A program made the translations under genes and the position numbers. A DNA stretch of 64,000 nt from NCBI GenBank assembly GCA_016704485.1, contig JADJAA010000001.1:1302001-1366000 (forward strand), read 5' to 3'. Each line of letters starts with the position of its first letter. Position 1 is the stretch's first letter. This document shows positions 44,096-54,900 of this stretch, piece by piece. Under the pieces are notes generated by a model. It made no database searches, was not told the origin of the DNA, and saw only the letters and a program-made list of their open reading frames with translations. Origin of the DNA: Flavobacteriales bacterium (GTDB lineage Bacteria > Bacteroidota > Bacteroidia > Flavobacteriales_F > PHOS-HE28).

Positions 44096-45040
44096 TTAAG
44101 CCTTTAAGCTTTTCAGTATAAAACTCAGCGTTGCACCTTCATTGGTGACGCTGAGTTTTGCTTTTTGGCCCATGATAATTGCGCGGTTGTCCGCATCATG
44201 ACCTGCCGGAAAACCGGAGCAAACAGGATAGTTCACATCACCCATGGCCGCTTTGATCATAGCATGTGCCGTTTGCCCGAACGGGTCTTCATCATTCTTG
44301 TCGTGCATGTCCGTCATGTGGCCGATCACCAGCCCTGCAAGGTTCTTGAACCACCCACTGTACTTCAGGTTCTGTAACATGCGGTCCAAATGGTAATTGA
44401 GCTCATCCAGATCTTCCAAATACAGGATCTTTCCCGCAGGATCGATATCGAGTTGAGAACCTCTTAATGCATAAAGAATGCTGAGGTTGCCTCCTACCAG
44501 TTGACCTGTGGCTTCGCCTGTGCGGGTCAATGCATCTTTCGTTCCAGCGGTATCAAATTGGTAACTGATCTCTTCTGCCTCACCGAACAACGCAGCACGC
44601 AATGTTTCTCGGCAGGCTTCGGTCTTTTTCGCGATCATGAACGGCATCTGTGCGTGAAGACTTGCCACACCCAGATCGTGTAAGGCATTGTGCAGCACGG
44701 TCACATCGCTGAACCCTACTATCCATTTTGGATTCTTAAGTAGCGGTTTTAGATCCACCTTGTCCATAAGGTGTATGGTGCCATAACCGCCACGCGCACA
44801 CCAGATAGCACGTACTTCAGGATCATTGATCACTGCTTGCAGATCCGCAGCGCGTTCTTTGTCAGTACCGGCTTGCTGGAAATGCTTGCGCCCAATGCCC
44901 GCTCCCAGCCTTACACGCAAGCCCCAACTTTCTGCCAACGCAATACCATCTTTCAATTCTTCAGCATTTATGGCACGCGCAGTAGGAATTATTGCAATGA
45001 GGTCTCCTTTGCGCAACGGTTTTGGGGTGATCACATTCAT
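44096..45040 (-). CDS. ldcA: S66-family LD-carboxypeptidase
   Basis: Serine peptidase that removes the terminal D-alanine from murein tetrapeptides in wall recycling. It has 314 residues. The nucleophile is Ser111 in VGFSDVTVLHNAL; the Glu-His partners are in LYLEDLDELNYHLDRML and SGFPAGHDADNRAI. IWCARGGYGTIHLMD is also typical. A GACCTTCG box (45045-45052) ends four bases before the ATG. It is divergent from metG. Confidence 0.92.
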   Translation of the reverse strand: MNVITPKPLRKGDLIAIIPTARAINAEELKDGIALAESWGLRVRLGAGIGRKHFQQAGTDKERAADLQAVINDPEVRAIWCARGGYGTIHLMDKVDLKPLLKNPKWIVGFSDVTVLHNALHDLGVASLHAQMPFMIAKKTEACRETLRAALFGEAEEISYQFDTAGTKDALTRTGEATGQLVGGNLSILYALRGSQLDIDPAGKILYLEDLDELNYHLDRMLQNLKYSGWFKNLAGLVIGHMTDMHDKNDEDPFGQTAHAMIKAAMGDVNYPVCSGFPAGHDADNRAIIMGQKAKLSVTNEGATLSFILKSLKA

Positions 45041-45077
45041 GGAGCGAAGGTCGCATTTCGAACGAGATCATTCCGCA

Positions 45078-45109
45078 TTGATCCCGCAATTACCAGCGCC
45101 CTACTTTTG
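45078..45109 (+). promoter_or_regulatory. metG promoter, TTG-N21-TACTTTTG
   Basis: TTG 45078-45080 and TACTTTTG 45102-45109 (exact TANNTTTG), 33 bases before the metG start codon, in the divergent gap with the LD-carboxypeptidase gene. Confidence 0.6.
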
Positions 45110-45141
45110 CGCCACATTCGTTTGCTCTTAGATCGATCCCC

Positions 45142-47262
45142 GTGAAACAACCAGCACGTTATACCCTTACCGCCGCTTTACCATATGCGAACGGGCCTTT
45201 GCATATTGGACATATCGCTGGTGCTTATCTGCCTGCCGATATTCATGCACGTTGCCTGCGGTTGCAAGGCAAGGAAGTTCTGTTCGTTTGTGGTAGCGAT
45301 GAACACGGAGCAGCGATCACTATCCGAGCGATCAAAGAGGGTACAACACCGCAAGAAATTGTGGACAAGTACCACGCGATGATGCAGAAGGCGTTCTCTG
45401 ACTTCGGGATAGACTTCGACATCTACCACAGAACAAGCAGTCAGTTGCATAAGGAAACTTCGCAAGCGTTCTTTCTGGAACTTGAAAAGAACGGGGTGTT
45501 CACACAGAAAGAAGAACAACAATATTTCGATCCGGAGGCCAACCAGTTCTTGGCCGATCGCTACATCATGGGCACTTGTCCTAATTGCGAGAATCCTAAT
45601 GCCTATGGTGATCAATGCGAGAAATGCGGTAGCGCACTTAGCCCGAAAGAATTAAAAGATCCACGTAGCACGTTGAGCGGAGCCAAACCGATCCTGAAGC
45701 CAACAACGCACTGGTATTTGCCCATGGAGCGTAGCCAGCAGTGGATGGAAGAGTGGATCAATACAGGAATGCTGGATTCAGTACAACAGCATGATGCGAG
45801 CGAATGGAAACCGCAAGTGCTTGGCCAATGCAATAGTTGGTTGAAGGAGGGCCTTCGTCCACGAGCCATGACGCGTGATCTGGATTGGGGCGTGCCTGTT
45901 CCATTGCCTGGAGCCGACGGTAAAGTACTTTATGTATGGTTGGATGCTCCGATCGGATACATCAGCGCCACGAAGCAATGGGCGTTGGATCAGGGTTCCG
46001 GTGCGGGAGAGTGGGAGAAGTGGTGGAAGGCAGATGATACCCGACTTATCCACTTCATCGGAAAGGACAATATCGTTTTCCACTGCATCATTTTCCCGAT
46101 GTTGCTGAAGTTGCACGGTGGTTTTATTCTTCCGCAGAACGTGCCCGCTAATGAATTCCTGAACCTCGAAGGACAGAAGATCAGTACGAGCCGGAATTGG
46201 GCGGTCTGGTTGCACGAGTATCTGGAACGTTGGCCGAATAGACAGGATGAAATGCGTTATGCCTTGGCGACGATCCTGCCTGAGTTCAAGGATGCGGAAT
46301 TCACATGGAAGGACTTCCAGGACAAGAACAACAACGAACTCGTTGCGATACTCGGGAATTTCGTTCAGCGGATCTTTGTGTTGTGCAATAAGTACTATGA
46401 TGGTAAGGCTCCAGAGCCTGGTGCAGGTCCAGAACAAGATGTTGAGTTATGGGCCGAATTGAATGTGATCCCAGAAAAAGTTGCCGCAGAGAATGATCGG
46501 TTCCGATTCCGTGAAGCATTGGCCAGTGCCATGCACGCGGCAAGGATCGGGAATCGCTATTTGACCGAAACTGAGCCGTGGAAATTGGAAAAGACCGATC
46601 CTGAGCGCACACGAACAGTTCTGTACAATGGCTTACGGATCTGCGGCTTGTTAAGCGTTGTGTTGGAGCCGTTCCTTCCGCATACCACAGCAAAATTACG
46701 CGCCATGTTGGGGCTGAAGGAGCTAGTGTGGGACGATGCGTTGCGTGCTGACCTGATCAAGCCGGGTATGCCATTGGCCAAGGCCGAACACCTTTTCAAA
46801 CCGATCACGGATGAAGAGATCGCCGCGGAGGTTGAGCGTTTGCACGCAACCTCTGAAGCGAATATGGCCACCGCGAATACTGAACCGAAAGATCCTGTTC
46901 CAACGCCTATGGAAAAAGCCCTTGTAGCCAAAGCGAATATCACGTTCGAGGACTTCACCAAGTTAGATCTGCGCGCAGGTACCATCATTGCAGCGGAGAA
47001 GATCCCGAAAGCAGATAAGTTGCTGAAGCTCTCGATCGAAGTGGGTGAGCCTACACCACGGACCATCGTTAGTGGCATAGCAGAGCATTTTGAGCCAGAA
47101 GCGATCGTTGGCTCGCAGGTACTCGTTCTCTGCAATCTCGACCCACGGAAAATGCGCGGTGTCGAAAGCCAAGGAATGGTGCTGATGGGTGAAGATGCCC
47201 AAGGGAAATTAGTGTTCGTGCAGCCCAGGAGTCCGGTTCCGAACGGATCTGAGATCCGCTAG
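45142..47262 (+). CDS. metG: Methionine--tRNA ligase
   Basis: Charges initiator and elongator tRNA-Met. It has 706 residues. HIGH motif at 21-24 (YANGPLHIGHIAGAY). Zinc knuckle in CPNCENPNAYGDQCEKCGSA (about 146-165). The KMSKS counterpart is KISTS (about 345-349, EGQKISTSRNWAVW). A C-terminal Trbp111-like tRNA-binding domain starts near 595 (FEDFTKLDLRAGTI) and ends with MRGVESQGMVLMGE. The frame opens with GTG at 45142. Its stop and that of the opposing glycosyltransferase share one CTAG. Confidence 0.97.
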   Translation: MKQPARYTLTAALPYANGPLHIGHIAGAYLPADIHARCLRLQGKEVLFVCGSDEHGAAITIRAIKEGTTPQEIVDKYHAMMQKAFSDFGIDFDIYHRTSSQLHKETSQAFFLELEKNGVFTQKEEQQYFDPEANQFLADRYIMGTCPNCENPNAYGDQCEKCGSALSPKELKDPRSTLSGAKPILKPTTHWYLPMERSQQWMEEWINTGMLDSVQQHDASEWKPQVLGQCNSWLKEGLRPRAMTRDLDWGVPVPLPGADGKVLYVWLDAPIGYISATKQWALDQGSGAGEWEKWWKADDTRLIHFIGKDNIVFHCIIFPMLLKLHGGFILPQNVPANEFLNLEGQKISTSRNWAVWLHEYLERWPNRQDEMRYALATILPEFKDAEFTWKDFQDKNNNELVAILGNFVQRIFVLCNKYYDGKAPEPGAGPEQDVELWAELNVIPEKVAAENDRFRFREALASAMHAARIGNRYLTETEPWKLEKTDPERTRTVLYNGLRICGLLSVVLEPFLPHTTAKLRAMLGLKELVWDDALRADLIKPGMPLAKAEHLFKPITDEEIAAEVERLHATSEANMATANTEPKDPVPTPMEKALVAKANITFEDFTKLDLRAGTIIAAEKIPKADKLLKLSIEVGEPTPRTIVSGIAEHFEPEAIVGSQVLVLCNLDPRKMRGVESQGMVLMGEDAQGKLVFVQPRSPVPNGSEIR

Positions 47263-48500
47263 TTGCCGCGCGCGATCATTTCGGTGTACAATGTTTCATA
47301 GCGACGTGCTACGGTTGCCATTTCGAACCTTTCCATGGCAATGCGCCGTGCATTGGCAGAAATAGCAGCAGGGTCCGGGTTTTCCAGCACCCAACGAATA
47401 CAGGTAGCAAGGTCATCGGCATCGAAGGCTTTGGCCAATGCTCCGTTCACATGGTGATCGATCATGTCCTTGTTACCGCCAATGTCAAACGCAACAGTCG
47501 GTGTTCCGCACGCAAGACTTTCCACGATCGTATTGCTCAAATTCTCTTGTAAGGAAGGTACGATAACCACATCTGCGGCATTGTATAGAATGCACAAGGT
47601 AGTATCATCGTGCAGGCGACCCAAGTAGTGGATCGGATGCCCAAGATCGGGTGGTTGTTCCGGGCGCGACGCACCGAATACGGCAAGTTCCACGCTGTCT
47701 TTAGGTAATCTGCGAAGTGCTTCACTTACATGTATGAATCCTTTGCGTGGATCCGCAGTGGCATTAACAGCTCCGAAAAGAACCACAGGTTTATCTACCG
47801 GAAGACCAAGCAACTGTTTGCAGAATTGCTTATCGATCGGTTTAAAGACCTCTGTGTCTATCGGGTTTGGCAAATTCACCACGTTGTGGTCTTTCAATAG
47901 TGTACTGGAACGGGCAGAATCCGCCATCCAACGACTGAGTCCAATGATCGTCAATTTCTTGTTCGCATAGGTTTTTTCCTTGCGCCGGAAGATCTTTCGG
48001 CTCAGGTCATTCTCATCGGTCGACCCCAGAACAGGGCATTTGCCGCATCGATCCGTATACCGTCCGCACTCACCATCGTAGTGGCATCCACCAGTGAACG
48101 GCCACATATCATGCAAGGACCAAGCAATCGGTTTGTTGATCCTGGCAATATCCTCTATCCGTAACATGCCGCCGTTTATCCAGTGGAAATGCACCACATC
48201 GGCATCGCTCGCATTGATCTTATCCACCATGCCGGAAAAGGGAAGCCAAGCTGGTGAGAAGATCTTGCCTTTGCCCTCGGGGTAACGATTCACGGGTATA
48301 ATGTCAATGCTCGGACGCACTTTGGACATTACCTTATCGAACGTGCTTACCGGACCTTGTACCCATCGATCATCACTTGTTTTGCTTTGCACCATTAGCT
48401 GGGAGCCAACGCCAATAAGCCGTAAGCCTTGATGTAAGCGGAACGCGGCACGCGCTGCACCTCCTTCGAGATCGGCAGAGTTAATGATCAATACGTTCAT
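47259..48500 (-). CDS. Family 4-type glycosyltransferase
   Basis: A 413-residue GT-B enzyme from ATG 48500 (MNVLIINSADLEGGAARAAFRL). Segments include HFHWINGGM, SLHDMWPFTGGCHYDGECGRY with a CxxCP cysteine cluster, and the C-terminal nucleotide-sugar motif SLQENLSNTIVESLACGTPTVAFDIGG. It probably adds sugars to a surface glycan. It overlaps the upstream transferase gene by four bases. Confidence 0.88.
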   Translation of the reverse strand: MNVLIINSADLEGGAARAAFRLHQGLRLIGVGSQLMVQSKTSDDRWVQGPVSTFDKVMSKVRPSIDIIPVNRYPEGKGKIFSPAWLPFSGMVDKINASDADVVHFHWINGGMLRIEDIARINKPIAWSLHDMWPFTGGCHYDGECGRYTDRCGKCPVLGSTDENDLSRKIFRRKEKTYANKKLTIIGLSRWMADSARSSTLLKDHNVVNLPNPIDTEVFKPIDKQFCKQLLGLPVDKPVVLFGAVNATADPRKGFIHVSEALRRLPKDSVELAVFGASRPEQPPDLGHPIHYLGRLHDDTTLCILYNAADVVIVPSLQENLSNTIVESLACGTPTVAFDIGGNKDMIDHHVNGALAKAFDADDLATCIRWVLENPDPAAISANARRIAMERFEMATVARRYETLYTEMIARGN

Positions 48501-49444
48501 GAATTCGAACGCATGGCCATTGACCATCGGTACAGTCGGTTCATCGCTTTTGTAGTGATGCTTTTTGCTGAGAAGACTTTTTTATCCAACCAATGCTCAT
48601 AGGCTCTACCCGGCAATTCAGGGGCCAATGGGAATTTCACATCAGCCCTTGGAAGCATTGCATTGGTGTCGTGCGGATTATCCGTATGCGTGGCATTTCC
48701 TGCAAATCCGATGTTCGTGATCATGTTCACGTGAGGGTATAGAAAATCCTGCTCGTGCAACTGGCACATGAAGTTGAATTGGAAGTCCCACGTATCCAAC
48801 TGTCCCTCTTTTACACCATCGAATACCATTTTAAGGTATTGCTGGGTTGCTGAAGGCTTTACGGCCAAACGTGGGAAATCATTGATGTTACCCGTCCATT
48901 TCTTTACATCCGGGTCATAGTTCTTCCACACTCGCCGCCAGCTGGCCCAGCCCCATATCAATGGATACCCGATACGACCGAACGTGTCCGGTTCATTCTT
49001 GCTCTTCAGTGGTCGGAAATCGGCCGTAATTCCTGCTACGCTCTCGTCGTTCGCGTAGCGTTGCAAGAGTGTTTGGCAGAACAGATAGAAGGTTGGGCTT
49101 ATCAAGCAATCATCCTCTAGAATGATCCCCTGCTCCTCTTTACTGAAGAACCAGGTAATTGCACCGCTAACAGCTAGTTTGCATCCAAGGTTGGTATCGC
49201 GGAACAGCGTGTGTACCTCACACGGCCAATCCACTTTTTCAAGGATCGAACTTCGAAGACCATCAACCAACTCGGCTTCGCCTTTTTTGCCTGGTCGAGG
49301 ACCATCACTTGCTATATAGAGCCTTGGTGGACGTGCATTGCGTATAGCCTCAAAGACCTTATCCGTAGTATCCGGCCGATTGAATATCAGGAATAACACA
49401 GCCGTCTCCAACGGTGAAGATGCTGTATCCATGCTCTTGGTCAT
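48497..49444 (-). CDS. GT-A glycosyltransferase (GNT-I-like)
   Basis: A 315-residue nucleotide-diphospho-sugar transferase. It opens AVLFLIFNRPDTTDKVFEAI, has YIASDGPRPGKKGE, and the metal site ILEDDCLISPTFY. The WGWASWRRVWKNYD segment is typical of the hemolysin-related/GNT-I-like family in Bacteroidota. Probable partner of the downstream GT4 in capsule or LPS synthesis. Confidence 0.85.
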   Translation of the reverse strand: MTKSMDTASSPLETAVLFLIFNRPDTTDKVFEAIRNARPPRLYIASDGPRPGKKGEAELVDGLRSSILEKVDWPCEVHTLFRDTNLGCKLAVSGAITWFFSKEEQGIILEDDCLISPTFYLFCQTLLQRYANDESVAGITADFRPLKSKNEPDTFGRIGYPLIWGWASWRRVWKNYDPDVKKWTGNINDFPRLAVKPSATQQYLKMVFDGVKEGQLDTWDFQFNFMCQLHEQDFLYPHVNMITNIGFAGNATHTDNPHDTNAMLPRADVKFPLAPELPGRAYEHWLDKKVFSAKSITTKAMNRLYRWSMAMRSNS

Positions 49445-49646
49445 ATGGTATTGCTCAATTTCGTTCTACACTAAGTATTAGACCTGTGGAGAGCATTGGT
49501 CCGACCATCGAAACCACAAGAAATTACGTTCCTGTGGTCTGCGAAGTTCATACTTAATCCTGCGTTTGTTACGGTAAAATGGTGACAAGGTTCCACCAAT
49601 CGGTTGTGGATGGATTCGGGTCTGCCCCGATTATCAGCTATTCCCC

Positions 49647-49654
49647 TACTTTTG
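49647..49654 (+). promoter_or_regulatory. -7 box (TACTTTTG) for tRNA-Arg
   Basis: An exact TANNTTTG match 38 bases before the tRNA. Only a weak -33 candidate was found. The same TACTTTTG octamer serves metG. Confidence 0.5.
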
Positions 49655-49691
49655 CCGCCCGTTTTAGCTCGTCCAATTCGTGCGAGGTAAA

Positions 49692-49763
49692 GGCCCCATA
49701 GTTCAATGGATAGAATAGGAGTTTCCTAAACTCTAGATCCAGGTTCGACTCCTGGTGGGGTCA
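49692..49763 (+). tRNA. tRNA-Arg (anticodon CCT)
   Basis: A 72-base cloverleaf without encoded CCA. Acceptor GGCCCCA pairs with TGGGGTC, D stem GTTC/GAAT, anticodon stem GGAGT/ACTCT with loop TTCCTAA (anticodon CCT, reads AGG), T arm CCAGG-TTCGACT-CCTGG, discriminator A. Confidence 0.93.
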
Positions 49764-49957
49764 CTAGTCTCGGACGGCTTGCATACCATTCCATTCCATT
49801 GGCTGGCCGATACTCTTCCCGGAGTGATCCGTCAGCATTACACGCTTAACAACTTCTTGTGTGAAAATGAGCGTGTTCCCACTGAAAAGATGCATGCGTC
49901 AGATCCTACCTTCGGCGTTGCCGTATGTGTACGCGGCTAACGTCCTTTTTCTGTTCC

Positions 49958-50956
49958 ATGCGCATTGCCGTTGTCATTCCATGTTTGCTATTAGCGGGTT
50001 TAACCGCTTTCGCGCAACCGCCGAACAATAGCTGCGCGACGGCACAAACACTTTGTGGGCAACAACCTGTGGGAGGTAACAATACTGGACCACCGGGGAT
50101 CCCTGGCCTATGCACGAATACGAATAATGTGGTCTGGTATACGTTCACGACCAACTCACTTGGTGGCGTGTTGGATGTGGATATCACTGGGATCGACTGC
50201 CCGCAAGTGGCCAACATGGGCAATATGCTGACCGCCCTGATCCTCAGCGGAGATGGATCGTGTACACTTTCCACGTTCAGTGCAGTGCCGCCATGTGTTT
50301 CGGATTCACAGGATTTTTCATTCACTACCCAAGCACTGAATCCTTCGACACAGTATTGGTTGACCGTTGCCGGTGCCCCAAATGGTGGTGCAACAACTCC
50401 GGCCCAATGTGATTTCACCATCGACGTGAGCGGACCCGGTGTGGATATCGTTGGCGTGGATTATTCGGCTGGTTCAGACGTTGAGATCGGGCAGGGAGGT
50501 AGCACGCAATTGAATGCGACCGGACCAGCTGGAAGTACGTTCATATGGTCTCCGACAACGGGCTTGAGCGATAACAATATCCCTAACCCCATTGCAGCGC
50601 CTACTGGTTCAACGACCTATACGGTAACCACCACGACCAACGGTTGTACCTATGTTGACCAAGTAACGGTGAATGTCATTCGGTTAATAGAACCACCGAA
50701 CACCCTTACTCCGAATGGTGATGGTTTCAATGATACTTGGGAGATCCCGGGAATCAATGATTACCCCGGTGCTGAAGTAGTGATCCATGACAGGTGGGGC
50801 CAGATCGTGTACAGGGCTATTGGGTACCGGGAGCCATGGGATGGCACCAATAAGGGGAAAAAACTTTCAGAGGGTACGTACTACTACAGCATCAGACTGA
50901 ACCAACTCCAAGGGCAGAGTGACCCGTATCTGGGCTTTATCTCTATTGTGCGATGA
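49958..50956 (+). CDS. T9SS type B secreted protein (gliding-type CTD)
   Basis: A 332-residue protein from ATG 49958. Signal peptide (ends LTAFAQ). A Cys-containing N-terminal domain (NNSCATAQTLCGQQP to about 170), a PKD/Ig-like segment with FIWSPTTGLSDNN and TYTVTTTTNGCTYVD, and a C-terminal type B sorting domain: NTLTPNGDGFNDTWEIPG, DRWGQIVYRAIGYREPWDG, YYYSIRLNQLQ. It is the first gene of a four-gene operon and overlaps a PorP/SprF-like gene by four bases. Confidence 0.9.
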   Translation: MRIAVVIPCLLLAGLTAFAQPPNNSCATAQTLCGQQPVGGNNTGPPGIPGLCTNTNNVVWYTFTTNSLGGVLDVDITGIDCPQVANMGNMLTALILSGDGSCTLSTFSAVPPCVSDSQDFSFTTQALNPSTQYWLTVAGAPNGGATTPAQCDFTIDVSGPGVDIVGVDYSAGSDVEIGQGGSTQLNATGPAGSTFIWSPTTGLSDNNIPNPIAAPTGSTTYTVTTTTNGCTYVDQVTVNVIRLIEPPNTLTPNGDGFNDTWEIPGINDYPGAEVVIHDRWGQIVYRAIGYREPWDGTNKGKKLSEGTYYYSIRLNQLQGQSDPYLGFISIVR

Positions 50957-51894
50957 GGGGTGCTTTGATAGTGTGTATCGTAATGCTTGTTGGGACAGTG
51001 GGGTGTGCCCAACAACTTTCGCAATACACGCAATACGTGTTCAATCAATTCAGTATTAATCCGGCGGTAGCGGGAAGTAAGGATTGTTTGGATGTGAGAT
51101 TAGGGTTCCGGCAACAATGGGTAGGACTCCCCGGTGCGCCTACCACAGGATGGGCAAGTTTGCATGCGTCATTGAAAGGTAAGAACAAGCCATTCCAGAA
51201 TAACAAGCATGGCATTGGCATGTTCGTGGAAGCGGATCAAGCCGGAAATTGGGGGTATACCCGATTTCTTCTTGCCTATGCCTACCACATTCAAATGTCG
51301 AAGGATTACTACATGGCCTTGGGCGTGTTCGCAGGAGTGCAGCAAATGAAATTTGATGTGGGCGAAGCGTTCCTGAGCGATGCTGGAGATCCTGCACTCG
51401 ACGGTAAGGCCACGTCGCTGGTCGTCCCGGATATTTCACCAGGTATCTGGGTTTACGGAAAGCGATTCTGGGGTGGACTGGCATTGCAACAAGCATTGGG
51501 TAATAAGATCAAGAACATCGGGACGAGTTCCAAATTGGCCCGTCATTTCAAACTCAGTGCTGGCTACCGATTCAAACTGGGTACGAAGATGTCCTTTACA
51601 CCGAGCACCATGTTCAAGGTAGCAGAAGGTTCACCGGTAGCGTTGGATGTCAACGCAATGATCGAGTGGAACAGGGTCATCGCCTTGGGTATTGGTTACA
51701 GGAACGGAGATGCATTGACCTTAATGATGAAGGTAGGATTCCTGCAGTTCTTCCAACTCGGTTATAGTTATGATGTTACAACTTCACGATTGCGTGAAGG
51801 TAGTTCCAATACACACGAGATCATTCTGGGAGTTACGCCCTGTTCGAAAGCAGGTAAGGATAAACGAATGATCAACTGCCCTGCATTCGATTAG
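50953..51894 (+). CDS. PorP/SprF family outer-membrane protein
   Basis: A 313-residue predicted beta-barrel. The opening AQQLSQYTQYVFNQFSINPAVAGS and RQQWVGLPGAPTTG are the PorP/SprF signature; the C-terminus is FQLGYSYDVTTSRL and HEIILGV. A PorP/SprF partner is usually needed to place or anchor a type B T9SS cargo on the cell surface. The protein ends with an extra Cys-containing tail (NCPAFD). It overlaps its cargo gene upstream by four bases (ATGA). Confidence 0.9.
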   Translation: MRGALIVCIVMLVGTVGCAQQLSQYTQYVFNQFSINPAVAGSKDCLDVRLGFRQQWVGLPGAPTTGWASLHASLKGKNKPFQNNKHGIGMFVEADQAGNWGYTRFLLAYAYHIQMSKDYYMALGVFAGVQQMKFDVGEAFLSDAGDPALDGKATSLVVPDISPGIWVYGKRFWGGLALQQALGNKIKNIGTSSKLARHFKLSAGYRFKLGTKMSFTPSTMFKVAEGSPVALDVNAMIEWNRVIALGIGYRNGDALTLMMKVGFLQFFQLGYSYDVTTSRLREGSSNTHEIILGVTPCSKAGKDKRMINCPAFD

Positions 51895-51908
51895 GTAAAG
51901 AACAAAAC

Positions 51909-54900
51909 ATGAAGCGGATCAATAACACGATCAAGACCGCACTGCTCCTTTTGCTTGCAACGTTTTCCGTTGCGGTTCATGCTCAGACCCTTTATTGGGT
52001 TGGTGGCAATGGATCATGGAATGATGCCGGGAATTGGAGCGCCACGGAAAATGGCATCGGGGGCGCAGGTGTGCCGCGTATTCAGAACGATGTCGTAATA
52101 GCACCTCAGGCTAATTCCGTTCTAACGATAAACGGTGTTGCATGGTGCGCGGGACTGCATGTGTATGGGTCGCTTGCGCGCGTTCGTGTTGAAGGGGATA
52201 GTGGTTCGGAGATCAACGTTGCAGGAGGTTGGTCCGCAATGGGTGATGTTCAATGGCTTCATAGCGGAACGGTGAACTTGATCAAACAACATGGTGGGGA
52301 GATCCTCGACCTTCGCGGAACGCCGATCAACGCTACTGTTAGTTGTGATGCAAGTGGATCCTGGTCCATGCAAAGCGACCTTGTGCTCACGGATCGTGAC
52401 CTTCGTTTGAACCATGGAACATTGATCACCAACGGCAATAAATTGGAGGCGAGAGCATTGATCCAACAACGGAGAAGCAGCGGCCGGTTACTAGCCAACA
52501 ATGGCATTGTGAAATTGAATGAAATGCCGGATGACGTAGTGATCCGCAATTCCATTGATCACGACAACGCACTGCTTATTGTAGCCGATGTGCAAGTTCC
52601 ATGGGGACCTGTGCTGAACGGCGATGATAGGGATATCAGCGTTTGCGCTACCGGACCTGGTCAAACTCCGTTCACGATCAATGCTACGGTAACCAGTAAT
52701 TACAATGGATTCGGTGTGCGTTGCAGAGGAAATTGCAATGCGACGGTCACTGTTTCAGTAACCGGCGGCATTGGTAGTTTTACCTACAGTTGGTTGGGTG
52801 GTCCGCAAACGCAAACATGGACAGCAGCATGCGGTGGACCGCAGATCGTGATCGTGACCGACCAAGGACAAGGGGTTTCATGTGCTGTTCAGGTAACCGT
52901 TTCTGAACCGCCGCCGCTGGGTGTGATCTTCTTTGGACAAGGAACGCCACCTACTTGTGCGAATTTTTGCAACGGAACGCGCACCGCGTTGGCCGTAGGC
53001 GGTGTACAGCCTCCTGCATATAACTGGAACAATGGCGCCGGCACGGGTCCTTCATTCAGCCAACTCTGTGCAGGTACCAATACGCTGCAGGTCACCGATC
53101 TGAATAATTGCACGTTCGATACGGTCTTCGTATTCAATCTCCAGCCGATCATTCCAAACCTTACCAGTACGGATGTGACCTGTTTCGGGAACTGTGACGG
53201 TACCGCTCAGGTTGCTCCGGTTGGTGGCACAGGGCAGCTAACATTCAATTGGGGTCCGGGCACCATTACGGGTCAAGGGACCAATAGTGTAAGTGGATTG
53301 TGCCCTGGAAATTACAACGTAACACTGACAGATCTGAATGGATGTGATACCACGCAGGTCTTCACGATCGGCCAACCAGCGCCGATCGTTCCAGCACTTG
53401 TTACGTTCCCTGCAAGTTGTTTCGGACTATGCGACGGAGCTGCAACCGTTAGCCCAGGTGGTGCTGCTGGTGACTACAGTTTTTTATGGAGTCCAGGAGG
53501 ACAAACAAGCTCAACAGCGATAGGACTTTGCGCACAAGCCTATTCCGTATTGATCACCGATACGCAAAGTGGTTGCGACACTACGATCGTGTTCACCATC
53601 GATTCACCAACGTTCATTGATGCACAAGCAACGATCGAGGACGCTTCATGTGCAGGCGAATGCGATGGATCGATAGTGCTTACTACAACGGGTGGGTCTG
53701 GCGTGTTTTCCTATCTGTGGGCACTACCGCTTGTAAATACAAGTTCCAGTGCGATCAACCTCTGTGCTGGAACCTATGCCGTAACCGTTTCGGATAACTC
53801 CGGATGCGATACCACCTTGACATTCATCGTAAATGAACCGCTTCCCTTGGATCCAATTCTTACAACCACCGATGTTTCCTGTAACGGCATTTGTGATGGA
53901 ACAGCCAGTGCGTCCGTTTCCGGCGGGGCGGGTGGATTCATTTATCTCTGGACACCGAACGTAACAGGCCAAGGAACTCCGAACGCTATGGATCTCTGCG
54001 CCGGACCGCATAGTTTGTTGATCACCGATATGAACGGTTGCGATACATTGATCAACTTCATTATCAATGAACCATTCCCACTTACTGCAGTGCCTTCACA
54101 GACCGACATTACTTGTGGAACAGCGTGCATTGGTGCTGCCGGAGTTGTCCTAAGTGGCGGCACTACCGATTATGAATATCTCTGGACCCCTAATGTGAAC
54201 GGGCAAGGCACGGCCAATGCTACGGACCTCTGTGCCGGGGTTTATAGCGTGTTGATCACCGATGATAACGGGTGCGAACTAGTGGTTCCATTCACAATAT
54301 TGGATGCCGTTCCGATCACACTATCGTTACAAGTAACTCCTGTTTCTTGCCCAGGTGATTGCGATGGTACAGCAGGTGTGATCGCTGCCGGTGGTGCTGG
54401 AGGATTCGTTTATGATTGGCAGCCGGACCCAACCGGAACGCTTCCAGGACAAGGCACAGCGAACGTTACAGGTCTTTGTGCGATCGCATATTCTGTAACG
54501 ATAACCGACATGGCGGGTTGCGATACGACGATCGCTTTCACGGTACCTGCGCCGGACCCGATCAACGTTACATCCGTTGTGAGCGATATATCCTGTTCGG
54601 GTGATTGCGATGGGTCGATCATCCTCACTACAACGGGTGGTGACGGAACGTTCACTTATGTTTGGACACCACCGATCACGCCATCAACAGGAAGCGCTAC
54701 GGATCTATGCGCTGGCAGTTATTCGGTAACCGTTTCATCCGGTGGATGTGATACCACGTTGGTCTTTGAGATCGATGAACCTGTTGCGATCGATGCGACG
54801 CTGACGACGACCGATATTGCATGTGCAGGAGTTTGTAGCGGGTCTGCTTCTGCTACGGCATCAGGAGGAACAGGCATACTTACGTATACATGGGCACCCG

